Positions 5,982 through 13,182 of a stretch of DNA of 14,135 nucleotides are shown here, piece by piece (the first letter of the stretch is position 1; every line of letters begins with the position of its first letter). Both the position numbers and the translations under genes were made by a program. Source of the DNA: an uncultured Massilia sp. (GTDB lineage: Bacteria; Pseudomonadota; Gammaproteobacteria; Burkholderiales; Burkholderiaceae); NCBI GenBank assembly GCA_946886065.1, contig CAMPHU010000117.1:1-14135 (forward strand). The letters run 5' to 3'. Below the pieces are notes generated by a model. That model was not told where the DNA came from. It worked only from the letters and a program-made list of their open reading frames with translations, and ran no database searches.

Positions 5982-7436
5982 ATGGCTTCATCTTCCGACA
6001 ATATCAGCATGGCGGTGTTCTGCGACTTCGAGAACGTCGCGCTGGGCGTCCGCGACGCCAACTACGAAAAATTCGACATCAAGCCGGTGCTGGAGCGTCT
6101 CCTGCTCAAGGGCAGCATCGTCGTCAAGAAAGCCTACTGCGACTGGGACCGCTACAAGGGCTTCAAGTCGACCATGCACGAAGCGAACTTCGAGCTGATC
6201 GAGATCCCGCACGTGCGCCAGTCGGGCAAGAATTCGGCGGACATCCGCCTGGTGGTCGATGCGCTCGACCTGTGCTACACCAAGTCGCACGTCAATACCT
6301 TCGTCATCATCAGCGGCGACTCGGACTTTTCCCCGCTGGTCTCCAAGCTGCGCGAGAATGCCAAGCAGGTGATCGGCGTGGGCGTCAAGCAGTCGACCTC
6401 GGACCTCCTGGTGGCCAACTGCGACGAATTCATCTTCTATGACGACCTGGTGCGCGAGCAGCGCCGCACCGCCGCCAAGCGCAAGGAAGAGCAGGACGCG
6501 CGCAAGGGGCAGCCGCAGAACAAGCGCCCGAGCGACGACCGCCGCAAGGAAGAGCTGGAAACACGCAAGGTACAGGCGCTGGAAATGGTGGTCGAGACCT
6601 TCGACGCCTTGGTTTCCGAGCGCGGCGACACCGGCAAGATCTGGGCCTCGCTGCTGAAGGACACGCTCAAGCGCCGCCGTCCGGACTTCAACGAGACCTA
6701 TTACGGCTTCCGTACCTTCGGCAACCTGCTGGAGGAAGCGCAGACGCGCGGCCTGTTCGAGTTTGGCCGCGACGAGAAATCCGGCACCTATGTGTACCGC
6801 AGCGCGCATGCGCCGGTGCTGGCGGCGGTTGGCGAAGCTGCGGCGGAATTCCAGGCCGCCGAGCCGGCCCAGTTCGAGGCAGGCGAACCGCAGGCCGAGA
6901 GCGCCGCAGCCGAAGCGGCGCAGGAAGAGCCGATGCGCGAGCCGCGCCGCCGTGGGCGTGGCGGCCGCAAGCAGGGCGGACGCGGCGAGCAGGCGGCGCC
7001 GGTGCCGGAACTGAGCTTCCCGGATGCCGATACCGCCGTGCCGCCGTTGGCGCCTGAGCCTGCTGTGGAAACTGCCGCCGAAGCCGTTCCCGAGGCGGCG
7101 CCGGTGGAAGTGCCGGCCGCCGAGCCGGCGCCGGCGCCGGCCAAGGAGCGCCGCCGCGCCCCGCGCAAGACCGCAGCCCAGAAGGCGGCGGAGGCTGCTG
7201 CTGCCGCTGCCGCAGCCTCCATGGCCGAACCCGTCGCCGGGCAGCCGGCGCCCGAAGCTGCGCCGGCCGAACCGGCGGCGGAGCCGGCCGTGGCCGGTTC
7301 GGAAGAGGGCGAAGGCGAAGCAGGCAAGCCGGCGCGCAAGAAGACCGCCCGCTCGGCCCACAAGGCGCCGGCACGCAAGCCCGCCGCGCGCGGACGCCGC
7401 CCGGCCAAGCCGAAAGCAGGCTCGGAGAACAGCTGA
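5982..7436 (+). CDS. NYN-domain nuclease with OST-HTH/LOTUS domain and disordered basic tail
   Basis: A 484-residue protein. Residues 8-157 form an NYN (LabA/DUF88, PIN-like) domain: CDFENV with D15 and N18, SADIRLVVDAL with D87 and D93, SGDSDF with D113 and D115, and VGVKQSTSDLL at 133-143. The acidic residues match the metal-dependent RNase site of the family. After a charged linker, residues about 195-273 form an OST-HTH/LOTUS domain (GDTGKIWASLLKDTLKRRRPDF, then YYGFRTFGNLLEEA), a winged helix that binds RNA. Residues 275-484 are low-complexity Ala, Pro and Glu, ending in a KPARKK/RKPAARGRR-type basic stretch like histone H1. RNA processing or decay is the likely role; the target is unknown. 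A TTG at 5946 would add 12 residues, but the ATG directly precedes the domain and the promoter lies too close for the TTG. The gene stands alone. Confidence 0.88.
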   Translation: MASSSDNISMAVFCDFENVALGVRDANYEKFDIKPVLERLLLKGSIVVKKAYCDWDRYKGFKSTMHEANFELIEIPHVRQSGKNSADIRLVVDALDLCYTKSHVNTFVIISGDSDFSPLVSKLRENAKQVIGVGVKQSTSDLLVANCDEFIFYDDLVREQRRTAAKRKEEQDARKGQPQNKRPSDDRRKEELETRKVQALEMVVETFDALVSERGDTGKIWASLLKDTLKRRRPDFNETYYGFRTFGNLLEEAQTRGLFEFGRDEKSGTYVYRSAHAPVLAAVGEAAAEFQAAEPAQFEAGEPQAESAAAEAAQEEPMREPRRRGRGGRKQGGRGEQAAPVPELSFPDADTAVPPLAPEPAVETAAEAVPEAAPVEVPAAEPAPAPAKERRRAPRKTAAQKAAEAAAAAAAASMAEPVAGQPAPEAAPAEPAAEPAVAGSEEGEGEAGKPARKKTARSAHKAPARKPAARGRRPAKPKAGSENS

Positions 7437-7446
7437 GCTGGCGCAG

Positions 7447-7471
7447 GGCGCGCGTGCGCCGCACGCGCGCC
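7447..7471 (+). terminator. Perfect 11-bp GC hairpin after the NYN gene
   Basis: GGCGCGCGTGC pairs exactly with GCACGCGCGCC across a 3-nt loop, 10 bases beyond the stop codon. No T-run follows, so it is not a classical rho-independent terminator. It may serve as a 3'-end stabiliser or an intrinsic terminator without a U tract. Confidence 0.5.
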
Positions 7472-7489
7472 GCTGCTGCAATAATGGAA

Positions 7490-7509
7490 CGCCTGCGTTG
7501 GCGCAGGCG
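7490..7509 (+). repeat. Second hairpin in the NYN-lipocalin-like intergenic gap
   Basis: CGCCTGCG pairs perfectly with CGCAGGCG around TTGG, 18 bp after the first hairpin and 34 bp before the next ATG. An AATAAT at 7480-7485 sits between the two hairpins and could be a -10 box for the next gene, which would place this hairpin in that gene's leader. Confidence 0.4.
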
Positions 7510-7543
7510 AGGCTGCAATGACCGACCGCCGAAGGAGCCTGCC

Positions 7544-7963
7544 ATGCGAGTGCCTGCCGGACTGTTGCTGTTGTGTTCCCTGAGCGGCCTGGCGGCGGCA
7601 GCGCCTCCGGCCGACCATCCCATCCTCGGCATCTGGAGGCTCAGCATTCCCGAGCTGGGCTGCTCCGAAACCTACCGCTTCCGCGGCGACGGCACCACCC
7701 TTGTCACCAGCGCCGAGGAAGTGTCCGAAAGCGAATTCAAGATCCCCGACAAGCCCAGCGCCAAGGGTTTCTACCGGCTCGACGACCGCGTCACCAAGGA
7801 CAATGGCAAGAAGGATTGTTCCGGCGCCATCATGAAGGTGGGCACGCGCGCCACCAACTTCATCCGCTTTCACCCGTCCGGGGCGCTGTTCCTGATGTGC
7901 GCCGATGAGTCGATGGAGTCCTGCATCGGCCCCTTCGAGCGGGTCCAGGGAGAGGAAGCCTAG
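7544..7963 (+). CDS. Small secreted protein, four cysteines, unknown function
   Basis: A 139-residue protein with a clear signal peptide (MRVPAG, then LLLLCSLSGLAAAA) and likely cleavage at about residue 20, so periplasmic or secreted. The C at 11 lies inside the hydrophobic core without a proper lipobox, so it is probably not a lipoprotein. The mature part starts with HPILGIWRL, a pattern common in small lipocalin-like beta-barrel proteins, and continues with short strands such as TYRFRGDGT and FIRFHPSGALFLMC. Four cysteines (40, 92, 119, 127) could form two disulfides. I do not recognise the family with confidence and assign no function. The start is fixed by AAGGAG at 7532-7537, six bases upstream of the ATG; an in-frame ORF extending to 7454 runs through the intergenic hairpins and is rejected. 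Confidence 0.7.
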   Translation: MRVPAGLLLLCSLSGLAAAAPPADHPILGIWRLSIPELGCSETYRFRGDGTTLVTSAEEVSESEFKIPDKPSAKGFYRLDDRVTKDNGKKDCSGAIMKVGTRATNFIRFHPSGALFLMCADESMESCIGPFERVQGEEA

Positions 7964-8019
7964 AACCTGAGGGAATAGGACTTGGCTTCCCGGCAATAGG
8001 CGGGCTCGTCGCTTCGGTG

Positions 8020-8025
8020 TATATT
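8020..8025 (+). promoter_or_regulatory. Possible -10 box of the symporter gene
   Basis: TATATT in an otherwise GC-rich gap, 37 bp before the symporter ATG, placing transcription start near 8032. No convincing -35 element is seen. Confidence 0.3.
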
Positions 8026-8062
8026 GCTGTGCGAAACGACAACTCCATCCCCCTGCCGTCCT

Positions 8063-9538
8063 ATGTCTCCCGTCCTGCTTTTCTGTATCCTCATCGCGTA
8101 TTTCGCGCTCCTGCTGGGCGTCGCCTGGGCCACCTCGCGCAACGCCGACAACGACAGCTTCTTCATCGGTAACAAGAGCAGCAACTGGATGCTGGTCGCC
8201 TTCGGCATGGTCGGCACCACCTTGTCCGGCGCCACCTTCATCAGCGTGCCGGGCAACGTCGGCGCGGACGGCTTCGGCTATGCGCAGATCCTGATCGGCT
8301 ACGTGATCGGCTACATCCTGGTCGCCTACCTGCTGCTGCCGCTGTACTACCGGCTCAAGCTGACCTCGATCTACCACTACCTCGACGTTCGCCTCGGGCG
8401 CCGCGCCTACCAGAGCGGGGCGGGCTTCTTCATCATCTCGCGCCTGCTGGGCGCCACCGCCCGTCTCTACCTGGTCGTCAACATCCTGCAGGCGATCATC
8501 CTCGACAGCCTGGGCATCCCGTTCTGGATCACGACCCTGGTCATCCTGGCCATGATCCTGATGTACACCTACCAGGGCGGCGTCAAGACCATCGTCTGGA
8601 CCGATACCCTGCAGACCAGCTGCATGCTGTTCGGCCTGTTCGCCTGCGTGTGGTTCCTGCTGAACGAGCTGGGCATGTCGATTCCCGAGAGCCTGGACGC
8701 GATGCAGTCGCAAGGCCTGTCGCGCATCTTCACCACCGACTTCGACAGCCCCAATTTCTTCCTCAAGCAGATCGTCGCCGGCGCCTTCATCGTGCTGACC
8801 ATGACCGGCATGGACCAGGAAATGATGCAGAAAACGATCTCGGTCAAGACCGTGGGCGACTCGCAAAAGAACCTGCTGACCCTGACCGGCGTGCTGGTGG
8901 TGGTGCTGATGGCCTTCCTGTTCCTGGGCGGGCTGCTCTACCTGTACGCCCCGGCGGCCGGCGTGACCGCCACCGGCGACAAGATCTTCCCAGCCGTGGT
9001 CATGGGCCACCTGCCGGCCACGGTGCAGATCATCTTCCTGATCGCCCTGATCTCGGCCCTGTTCCCCAGCGCCGACGGCGCGATCACCGCGCTGACCTCG
9101 TCCTTCTGCATCGACATCCTGGGGATCAAGCGCCGCACCGACCTGACGGAAGCGGGCAAGGAGCGCCTGCGCCGCCACGTGCACCTGGGCTTCGCCTTCC
9201 TGTTCCTGCTGCTGGTGCTGGCCTTCAAGGCGGCCGACAACCCGAGCATGATCGTGGTCATCCTCAAACTGGCCAGCTATACCTACGGTCCGCTGCTGGG
9301 CCTGTTCGCCTTCGGCATGATGACCACGCGCACCCTCACGGACCGCCTGGTGCCGTTCGTGACGATTGGCGCACCGATTCTTTGCGCGCTCCTTGAGTAC
9401 AATCAGGCTTACCTGCTCGGCTCTTACCGACTCGGGCTGGAGTTGCTTATGGTTAATGGCATACTGGTATTTGCTGGCCTGTTCGCGATCTCGCAGCGCG
9501 CACCGGCCGGGGCCGGTCCGGCCGCCGTTGCCGCCTGA
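8063..9538 (+). CDS. Sodium:solute symporter (SSF family)
   Basis: A 491-residue inner-membrane transporter, a typical SSF length, with about 12-13 hydrophobic segments starting at residue 3. Family signatures are visible: GMVGTTLSGATFISVPG at 48-64 in the first core helices, TYQGGVKTIVWTDTLQT at 169-185, MDQEMMQKTIS at 250-260 where relatives carry the D-Q/R motif, and SADGAITALTSSFCIDIL at 336-353, which carries the small-residue sodium-site region. It should couple sodium entry to uptake of an organic solute; the substrate cannot be told from sequence. The ATG at 8063 fits the first helix. An in-frame TTG at 8024 would add 13 non-conserved residues and overlaps the presumed -10 box. No Shine-Dalgarno sequence precedes the ATG. 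It ends 35 bp before sppA and may be cotranscribed with it. Confidence 0.9.
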   Translation: MSPVLLFCILIAYFALLLGVAWATSRNADNDSFFIGNKSSNWMLVAFGMVGTTLSGATFISVPGNVGADGFGYAQILIGYVIGYILVAYLLLPLYYRLKLTSIYHYLDVRLGRRAYQSGAGFFIISRLLGATARLYLVVNILQAIILDSLGIPFWITTLVILAMILMYTYQGGVKTIVWTDTLQTSCMLFGLFACVWFLLNELGMSIPESLDAMQSQGLSRIFTTDFDSPNFFLKQIVAGAFIVLTMTGMDQEMMQKTISVKTVGDSQKNLLTLTGVLVVVLMAFLFLGGLLYLYAPAAGVTATGDKIFPAVVMGHLPATVQIIFLIALISALFPSADGAITALTSSFCIDILGIKRRTDLTEAGKERLRRHVHLGFAFLFLLLVLAFKAADNPSMIVVILKLASYTYGPLLGLFAFGMMTTRTLTDRLVPFVTIGAPILCALLEYNQAYLLGSYRLGLELLMVNGILVFAGLFAISQRAPAGAGPAAVAA

Positions 9539-9573
9539 CAGGACACTGCGTTCACTTATTCATTGGAGTTTCG

Positions 9574-11433
9574 ATGGCCTTCAAGCCTTTCAGCGCCGTG
9601 CGGCGCGGCTTCAGCTGGTTGTGGGGCGCGCTCGACGCGACCCGCCGCACCTTCGTCAACCTCTTGTTCCTGCTCTTCCTCATCCTGCTGGGCTGGATGA
9701 TCTTCGGCGGCAGCGGCGTCAAGCCGATCGCCGGGAAAACCGCGCTGGTGCTGGAGCTCAAGGGCGACCTGGTGGAGCAGTACCAGGCCTCGCTGCGTGA
9801 AACCGTGCTCGACAGCGTCGGCGGCGACAGCAAGCGCACCGTGCTCCTGCGCGACGTGATGCTGGTCCTGGACAAGGCCGCCAAGGATCCGAACATCTCC
9901 ACCGTCGTGCTGCTGCTCGACGAGATGGAAGGCGGCGGCCTGGCCATGCTGCGCGAGTTCGGCGCGGGCGTCGACCGGGTCAAGGCGGCCGGCAAGAAAG
10001 TGGTGGCCTGGAGCGGCAGCTACGACCAGAAGCGCTACCTGGTGGCCTCGCACGCCAGCGAGGTTTACATGCACCCGATGGGCATGGTGCTCATCGAGGG
10101 CTTCGGCCGCCACAAGAACTACTACCGCGACGCGCTGGACAAGCTGGGCGTGACCGTCAACCTGATGAAGGTGGGCACCTACAAGAGCTTCGCCGAGCCC
10201 TACATCGCCAACGGCCCGTCCGATGCCGCGCGCGAAGCCGACACCTACCTGTTCAACGCCCTGTGGTCCGGCTATACCGGCCAGGTGGAGAAGAACCGCA
10301 AGCTGAATTCCGGCGCCGTCGCGGCCTTCGTCGACAGCCTGCCTCAGCAAATGGAAGCGGCGGGCGGCAGCTTCGCCAAGGTGGCGCTGGCCAACAAGCT
10401 GGTCGACGGCCTCAAGACCCGCGACGAAGTGCGCGCCATGCTGATCAAGCGCGGCGTCTACGACGACGACATCAAGTCCTTCCGCCAGGTCGGTTTCTAC
10501 GACTACCTGTCGCGCCACCCGCAAAAGCCTTTCGGCAGCGCGGTCGGCGTGATCGTCGCCGCCGGCAACATCACCGAAGGCACGGGCGGCCCGGGCGTGG
10601 TCGGCGGCCTCACCACCGCCAACCTGATCCGCCAGGCGCGCGAGGACGACGAGATCAAGGCCGTCGTGCTGCGCGTGGATTCGCCCGGCGGCAGCGCCTA
10701 CGGCTCCGAGCTGATCCGCCGCGAACTGGAACTGACCCAGGCCGCCGGCAAGCCGGTGGTGGTGTCGATGGGCAGCCTGGCGGCCTCGGGGGGCTACTGG
10801 ATCTCGATGGCGTCCGACGAAGTGATCGCCGACCCGTACACGATCACCGGCTCCATCGGCGTGTTCGCCATCCTGCCGACGGCCGAGAAGGTGCGCGACA
10901 AGCTCGGCATCCACACCGACGGCGTCACCACCACCTGGCTGGCCGACGCCTACAACCCGCTGCGCCCGCTCGATCCACGCTTCGGCCAGGTGGTCCAGAG
11001 CAGCATCAACCATGTATACAGCGAATTCACCACCAAGGCGGCCGCGGCGCGCAAGACCACCGTCGCCAAGATCGACGAAGTAGGGCAGGGCCGGGTCTGG
11101 ACCGGCGCCCAGGCCAAGGAACGCGGCCTGGTCGACCGCCTGGGCAGCTATGGCGACGCCCTGGATTCCGCCGCCCGCCGCGCCGGGCTGGGCAAGGACT
11201 ACCGCGTGGATTATGTCGAGCGCCCGGTGTCGCGCGTCGAGCGCTTCCTGCAGCTGATGGGCGCATCAAGCGCCCAGGCGGTGACGATCCAGGTCAGGCT
11301 CGGCCTGCTCGAGGAAGCGTTGCCGGCCGGCCCGGTGGCCGAGGTGGCCCAGGACATGGCCTTCCTGTCGGAACTGACCAGGGACCGCAAGCCGTTTGCC
11401 GCCGTGACGCACTGCCTGTGCGGCTTGCCTTGA
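9574..11433 (+). CDS. sppA: Signal peptide peptidase SppA, long (67K) form
   Basis: A 619-residue membrane-bound S49 serine peptidase that degrades cleaved signal peptides in the cell envelope. An N-terminal membrane anchor (28-45) is followed by two tandem S49-type domains, as in E. coli SppA (618 residues). The catalytic dyad is split between them: K204 in GTYKSFAEPY of the first domain and S405 in SLAASGGYWIS of the second, close to E. coli K209 and S409. Other conserved blocks are RVDSPGGSAYGSEL at 367-380, ADPYTITGSIGVFA and GRVWTGAQAKERGLVD. The C-terminus ends in a THCLCGLP motif, reminiscent of the Cys-rich end of E. coli SppA. GGAG at 9565-9568, five bases before the ATG, supports the start. 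It lies 35 bp after the symporter and is closed by a strong terminator. Confidence 0.96.
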   Translation: MAFKPFSAVRRGFSWLWGALDATRRTFVNLLFLLFLILLGWMIFGGSGVKPIAGKTALVLELKGDLVEQYQASLRETVLDSVGGDSKRTVLLRDVMLVLDKAAKDPNISTVVLLLDEMEGGGLAMLREFGAGVDRVKAAGKKVVAWSGSYDQKRYLVASHASEVYMHPMGMVLIEGFGRHKNYYRDALDKLGVTVNLMKVGTYKSFAEPYIANGPSDAAREADTYLFNALWSGYTGQVEKNRKLNSGAVAAFVDSLPQQMEAAGGSFAKVALANKLVDGLKTRDEVRAMLIKRGVYDDDIKSFRQVGFYDYLSRHPQKPFGSAVGVIVAAGNITEGTGGPGVVGGLTTANLIRQAREDDEIKAVVLRVDSPGGSAYGSELIRRELELTQAAGKPVVVSMGSLAASGGYWISMASDEVIADPYTITGSIGVFAILPTAEKVRDKLGIHTDGVTTTWLADAYNPLRPLDPRFGQVVQSSINHVYSEFTTKAAAARKTTVAKIDEVGQGRVWTGAQAKERGLVDRLGSYGDALDSAARRAGLGKDYRVDYVERPVSRVERFLQLMGASSAQAVTIQVRLGLLEEALPAGPVAEVAQDMAFLSELTRDRKPFAAVTHCLCGLP

Positions 11434-11477
11434 GCGGAAATGTAGCGAGTTTGTAACCGTTTCCACCAAGGATCAAC

Positions 11478-11509
11478 GGGCGCGGAATGCAGGTTCCGCG
11501 CCCTTTTTT
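11478..11509 (+). terminator. Rho-independent terminator after sppA
   Basis: A perfect 10-bp stem (GGGCGCGGAA with TTCCGCGCCC), a 6-nt loop and six T residues, 44 bases past the sppA stop. It separates the symporter-sppA block from the efflux operon. Confidence 0.93.
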
Positions 11510-11702
11510 CCTTGACTTGCCGCGAACAGGCGGCGAACGGTGTAAATCGATGTAAAGCCCCTTCCGCCATTGTGGGGAACGGGGAGCGCGCAATGTACGT
11601 TATGAAACATATCGCGCAAAAACACCATGCTACAGTCAACCGGACACTGAAGAACTCATTGCGGAACGCATTGCCGTTCCGGCCGGAAAGACAAGGAAAA
11701 GC
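11510..11702 (+). promoter_or_regulatory. Upstream regulatory region of the mdtAB operon
   Basis: An AT-richer gap between the sppA terminator and mdtA. It holds TGTAAA repeated with 4-nt spacing (11541-11546 and 11551-11556, a 10-bp period typical of OmpR/PhoB-class regulator sites), a small inverted repeat TATG-AAA-CATA at 11601-11611, and a CGCGCAA direct repeat at 11587-11593 and 11613-11619. An extended -10 candidate TGCTACAGT lies at 11628-11636 without a clear -35. AAGGA at 11693-11697, five bases before the ATG, is the mdtA ribosome site. The regulator itself is not encoded in the window. Confidence 0.4.
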
Positions 11703-13052
11703 ATGGACACCAGGGAGCCCCCGACCACCACCCGTACGCCGCTGACCCATGGAAGCCCGGGCGCTCCGCCCGCCTCCCGGCCGCGCCGCGCTCGCATCGT
11801 CGGCACCGTCATCGCCGTGCTGGCGATGGTGGGGCTGGCCGCGCTGGCCTGGTACCTGACGCACCGCCCGGCAGGCAATCCCGCGGGCGGGCCGGCGGCC
11901 GCTGGCGCGGCGCCTGGCGCGCGCGGCGGCGCCAGGCCGGGAGGCGGAGGAGGGCGGGGCCGCGGCGGGCCGGCGACCACGGTCGGCGTGGCGACCGCCG
12001 TCCAGGCCGACATTCCGGTCACGCTCGACGCGCTGGGCACGGTGGTCCCGGCGGCCACCGCGACGGTGCGGCCGCAGGTCTCGGGCGTGATCCAGAAGAT
12101 CCATTTCACCGAAGGGCAGCTGGTCAAGGAGGGCCAGGTGCTGGCCACCATCGACCCGCGTCCCTTCGAGATGGCGCTGATGCAGGCGCGCGGCCAGCGC
12201 CAGCGCGACGAGGCCCAGCTGGATAGCGCGCGGGTCACCCTGGCGCGCTACCGCACCTTGCTGGAACAGGATTCGATCGCGCGCCAGGAAGTCGACACCC
12301 AGGCGGCGCTGGTCAAGCAGCTGGAAGGCACCGTCATGACCGACCGCGCCTCGGAAGGCACGGCGCGGCTGAACCTGGGCTACGCCTCGGTCAAGGCCCC
12401 GATCAATGGGCGGGTCGGCCTGCGCACGGTGGACATCGGCAACCTGGTGGGCAGCGGCGACGCCAATGGGATCGCGGTCATCACCCAGCTCTCGCCGATC
12501 GATGTCGAGTTCACGGTGCCGCAGGACCAGCTGCCGACCCTGCAGGAACGGATCGCCGCCAAGGCCAGGATGGAGGCGACGGCGCTGGACCGCACGCGCA
12601 GCCAGGCCCTGGCGACAGGTGTGTTCAGTGCGCTCGATAACCAGGTGGACGTGCAGACCGGCACGGTGCGCGCCAAGGCGCGCTTCGCGAATGCGGACGG
12701 CAAGCTGTTCCCCAGCCAGTTCGTCAACCTGCGGCTGCAGGTGAACCTGATCGAGGATGCGGTGGTGGTGCCGGTGACGGCGCTGCGGCATGGGGCGAAT
12801 GGCGATTTCGTGTACGTGCTGAATGCGAAGGAGAAGACGGTTTCCATGCGCCCGGTGACGCGGGGCGAGGCGACGGTCGACAAGGTGCAGGTGCGCACGG
12901 GCTTGAAGGCCGGAGAGCAGGTGATCACGGAAGGGGCGGACCGCCTGCGTGACGGCGCCAAGGTGAGCTTGCCGGGCGACCGTCCGGCCGGCGCGCGCGG
13001 AGCAGGGCAGGGGCAAGGGCAGGGCCGCCAGCGCCAGGGAGCGCAGCAATGA
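11703..13052 (+). CDS. mdtA: RND efflux periplasmic adaptor, MdtA type
   Basis: A 449-residue membrane-fusion protein that links an inner-membrane RND pump to an outer-membrane channel. A Pro-rich cytosolic head (1-31) precedes one membrane helix (32-52), then a Gly/Ala/Arg-rich periplasmic linker (56-92). The adaptor core follows: first lipoyl half with VRPQVSGVIQKIHFTEGQLVKEGQ split around 122-146, an alpha-hairpin coiled coil (about 155-222), second lipoyl half at 226-250 (YASVKAPINGRVGLR, then DIGNLV), a beta-barrel domain with GKLFPSQFVNLRLQV, and a membrane-proximal domain (VVVPVTALRHG, then VRTGLKAGEQV). The tail is Gln/Gly rich. Order and motifs match MdtA of the MdtABC multidrug pump, and the next gene is MdtB-like. 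The uncleaved-looking helix suggests anchoring instead of lipidation. Confidence 0.9.
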   Translation: MDTREPPTTTRTPLTHGSPGAPPASRPRRARIVGTVIAVLAMVGLAALAWYLTHRPAGNPAGGPAAAGAAPGARGGARPGGGGGRGRGGPATTVGVATAVQADIPVTLDALGTVVPAATATVRPQVSGVIQKIHFTEGQLVKEGQVLATIDPRPFEMALMQARGQRQRDEAQLDSARVTLARYRTLLEQDSIARQEVDTQAALVKQLEGTVMTDRASEGTARLNLGYASVKAPINGRVGLRTVDIGNLVGSGDANGIAVITQLSPIDVEFTVPQDQLPTLQERIAAKARMEATALDRTRSQALATGVFSALDNQVDVQTGTVRAKARFANADGKLFPSQFVNLRLQVNLIEDAVVVPVTALRHGANGDFVYVLNAKEKTVSMRPVTRGEATVDKVQVRTGLKAGEQVITEGADRLRDGAKVSLPGDRPAGARGAGQGQGQGRQRQGAQQ

Positions 13053-13088
13053 CGCACCGCCGCCGCCATGCGCCCGCGCCCCTCGCAC

Positions 13089-13175
13089 CGTCATTCCCGC
13101 GAAGGCGGGGACCCATGTCCGTTGGGCAGCCAGGTACGCGTGCAAACTTAGGTTCCGGCCTTCGCCGGAACGACG
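13089..13175. repeat. REPIN-like inverted doublet of REP repeats between mdtA and mdtB
   Basis: Two 27-bp arms in opposite orientation (13089-13115 and 13149-13175) flank a 33-bp spacer. Each arm folds by itself (stem TTCCCGC or TTCCGGC around GAAG). The arms agree at 22 of 27 positions when one is reverse-complemented; two of the five differences form a compensated base pair and a third changes a G-T wobble to an A-T pair. Such doublets are known as REPINs, usually moved by a RAYT transposase encoded elsewhere. A third copy lies at 1-26. The doublet occupies most of the 130-bp mdtA-mdtB gap. Confidence 0.8.
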
Positions 13176-13182
13176 GTAACTC

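Noticed and set aside
7141..7430. Possible tandem repeat array in the Ala/Pro/Lys tail of the NYN protein
   Set aside because: The tail is low complexity but has no exact repeat unit; it is compositional bias.
6788..9184. Long minus-strand open frame (798 codons) opposite the NYN gene tail, the secreted protein and the symporter
   Set aside because: It spans three well-supported plus-strand genes and intergenic hairpins and shows no domain; it is an artefact of high GC.
9556..11013. Minus-strand frame of 485 codons opposite sppA
   Set aside because: The opposite strand holds sppA with intact catalytic dyad; the antisense frame is a His/Val/Ala-rich shadow.
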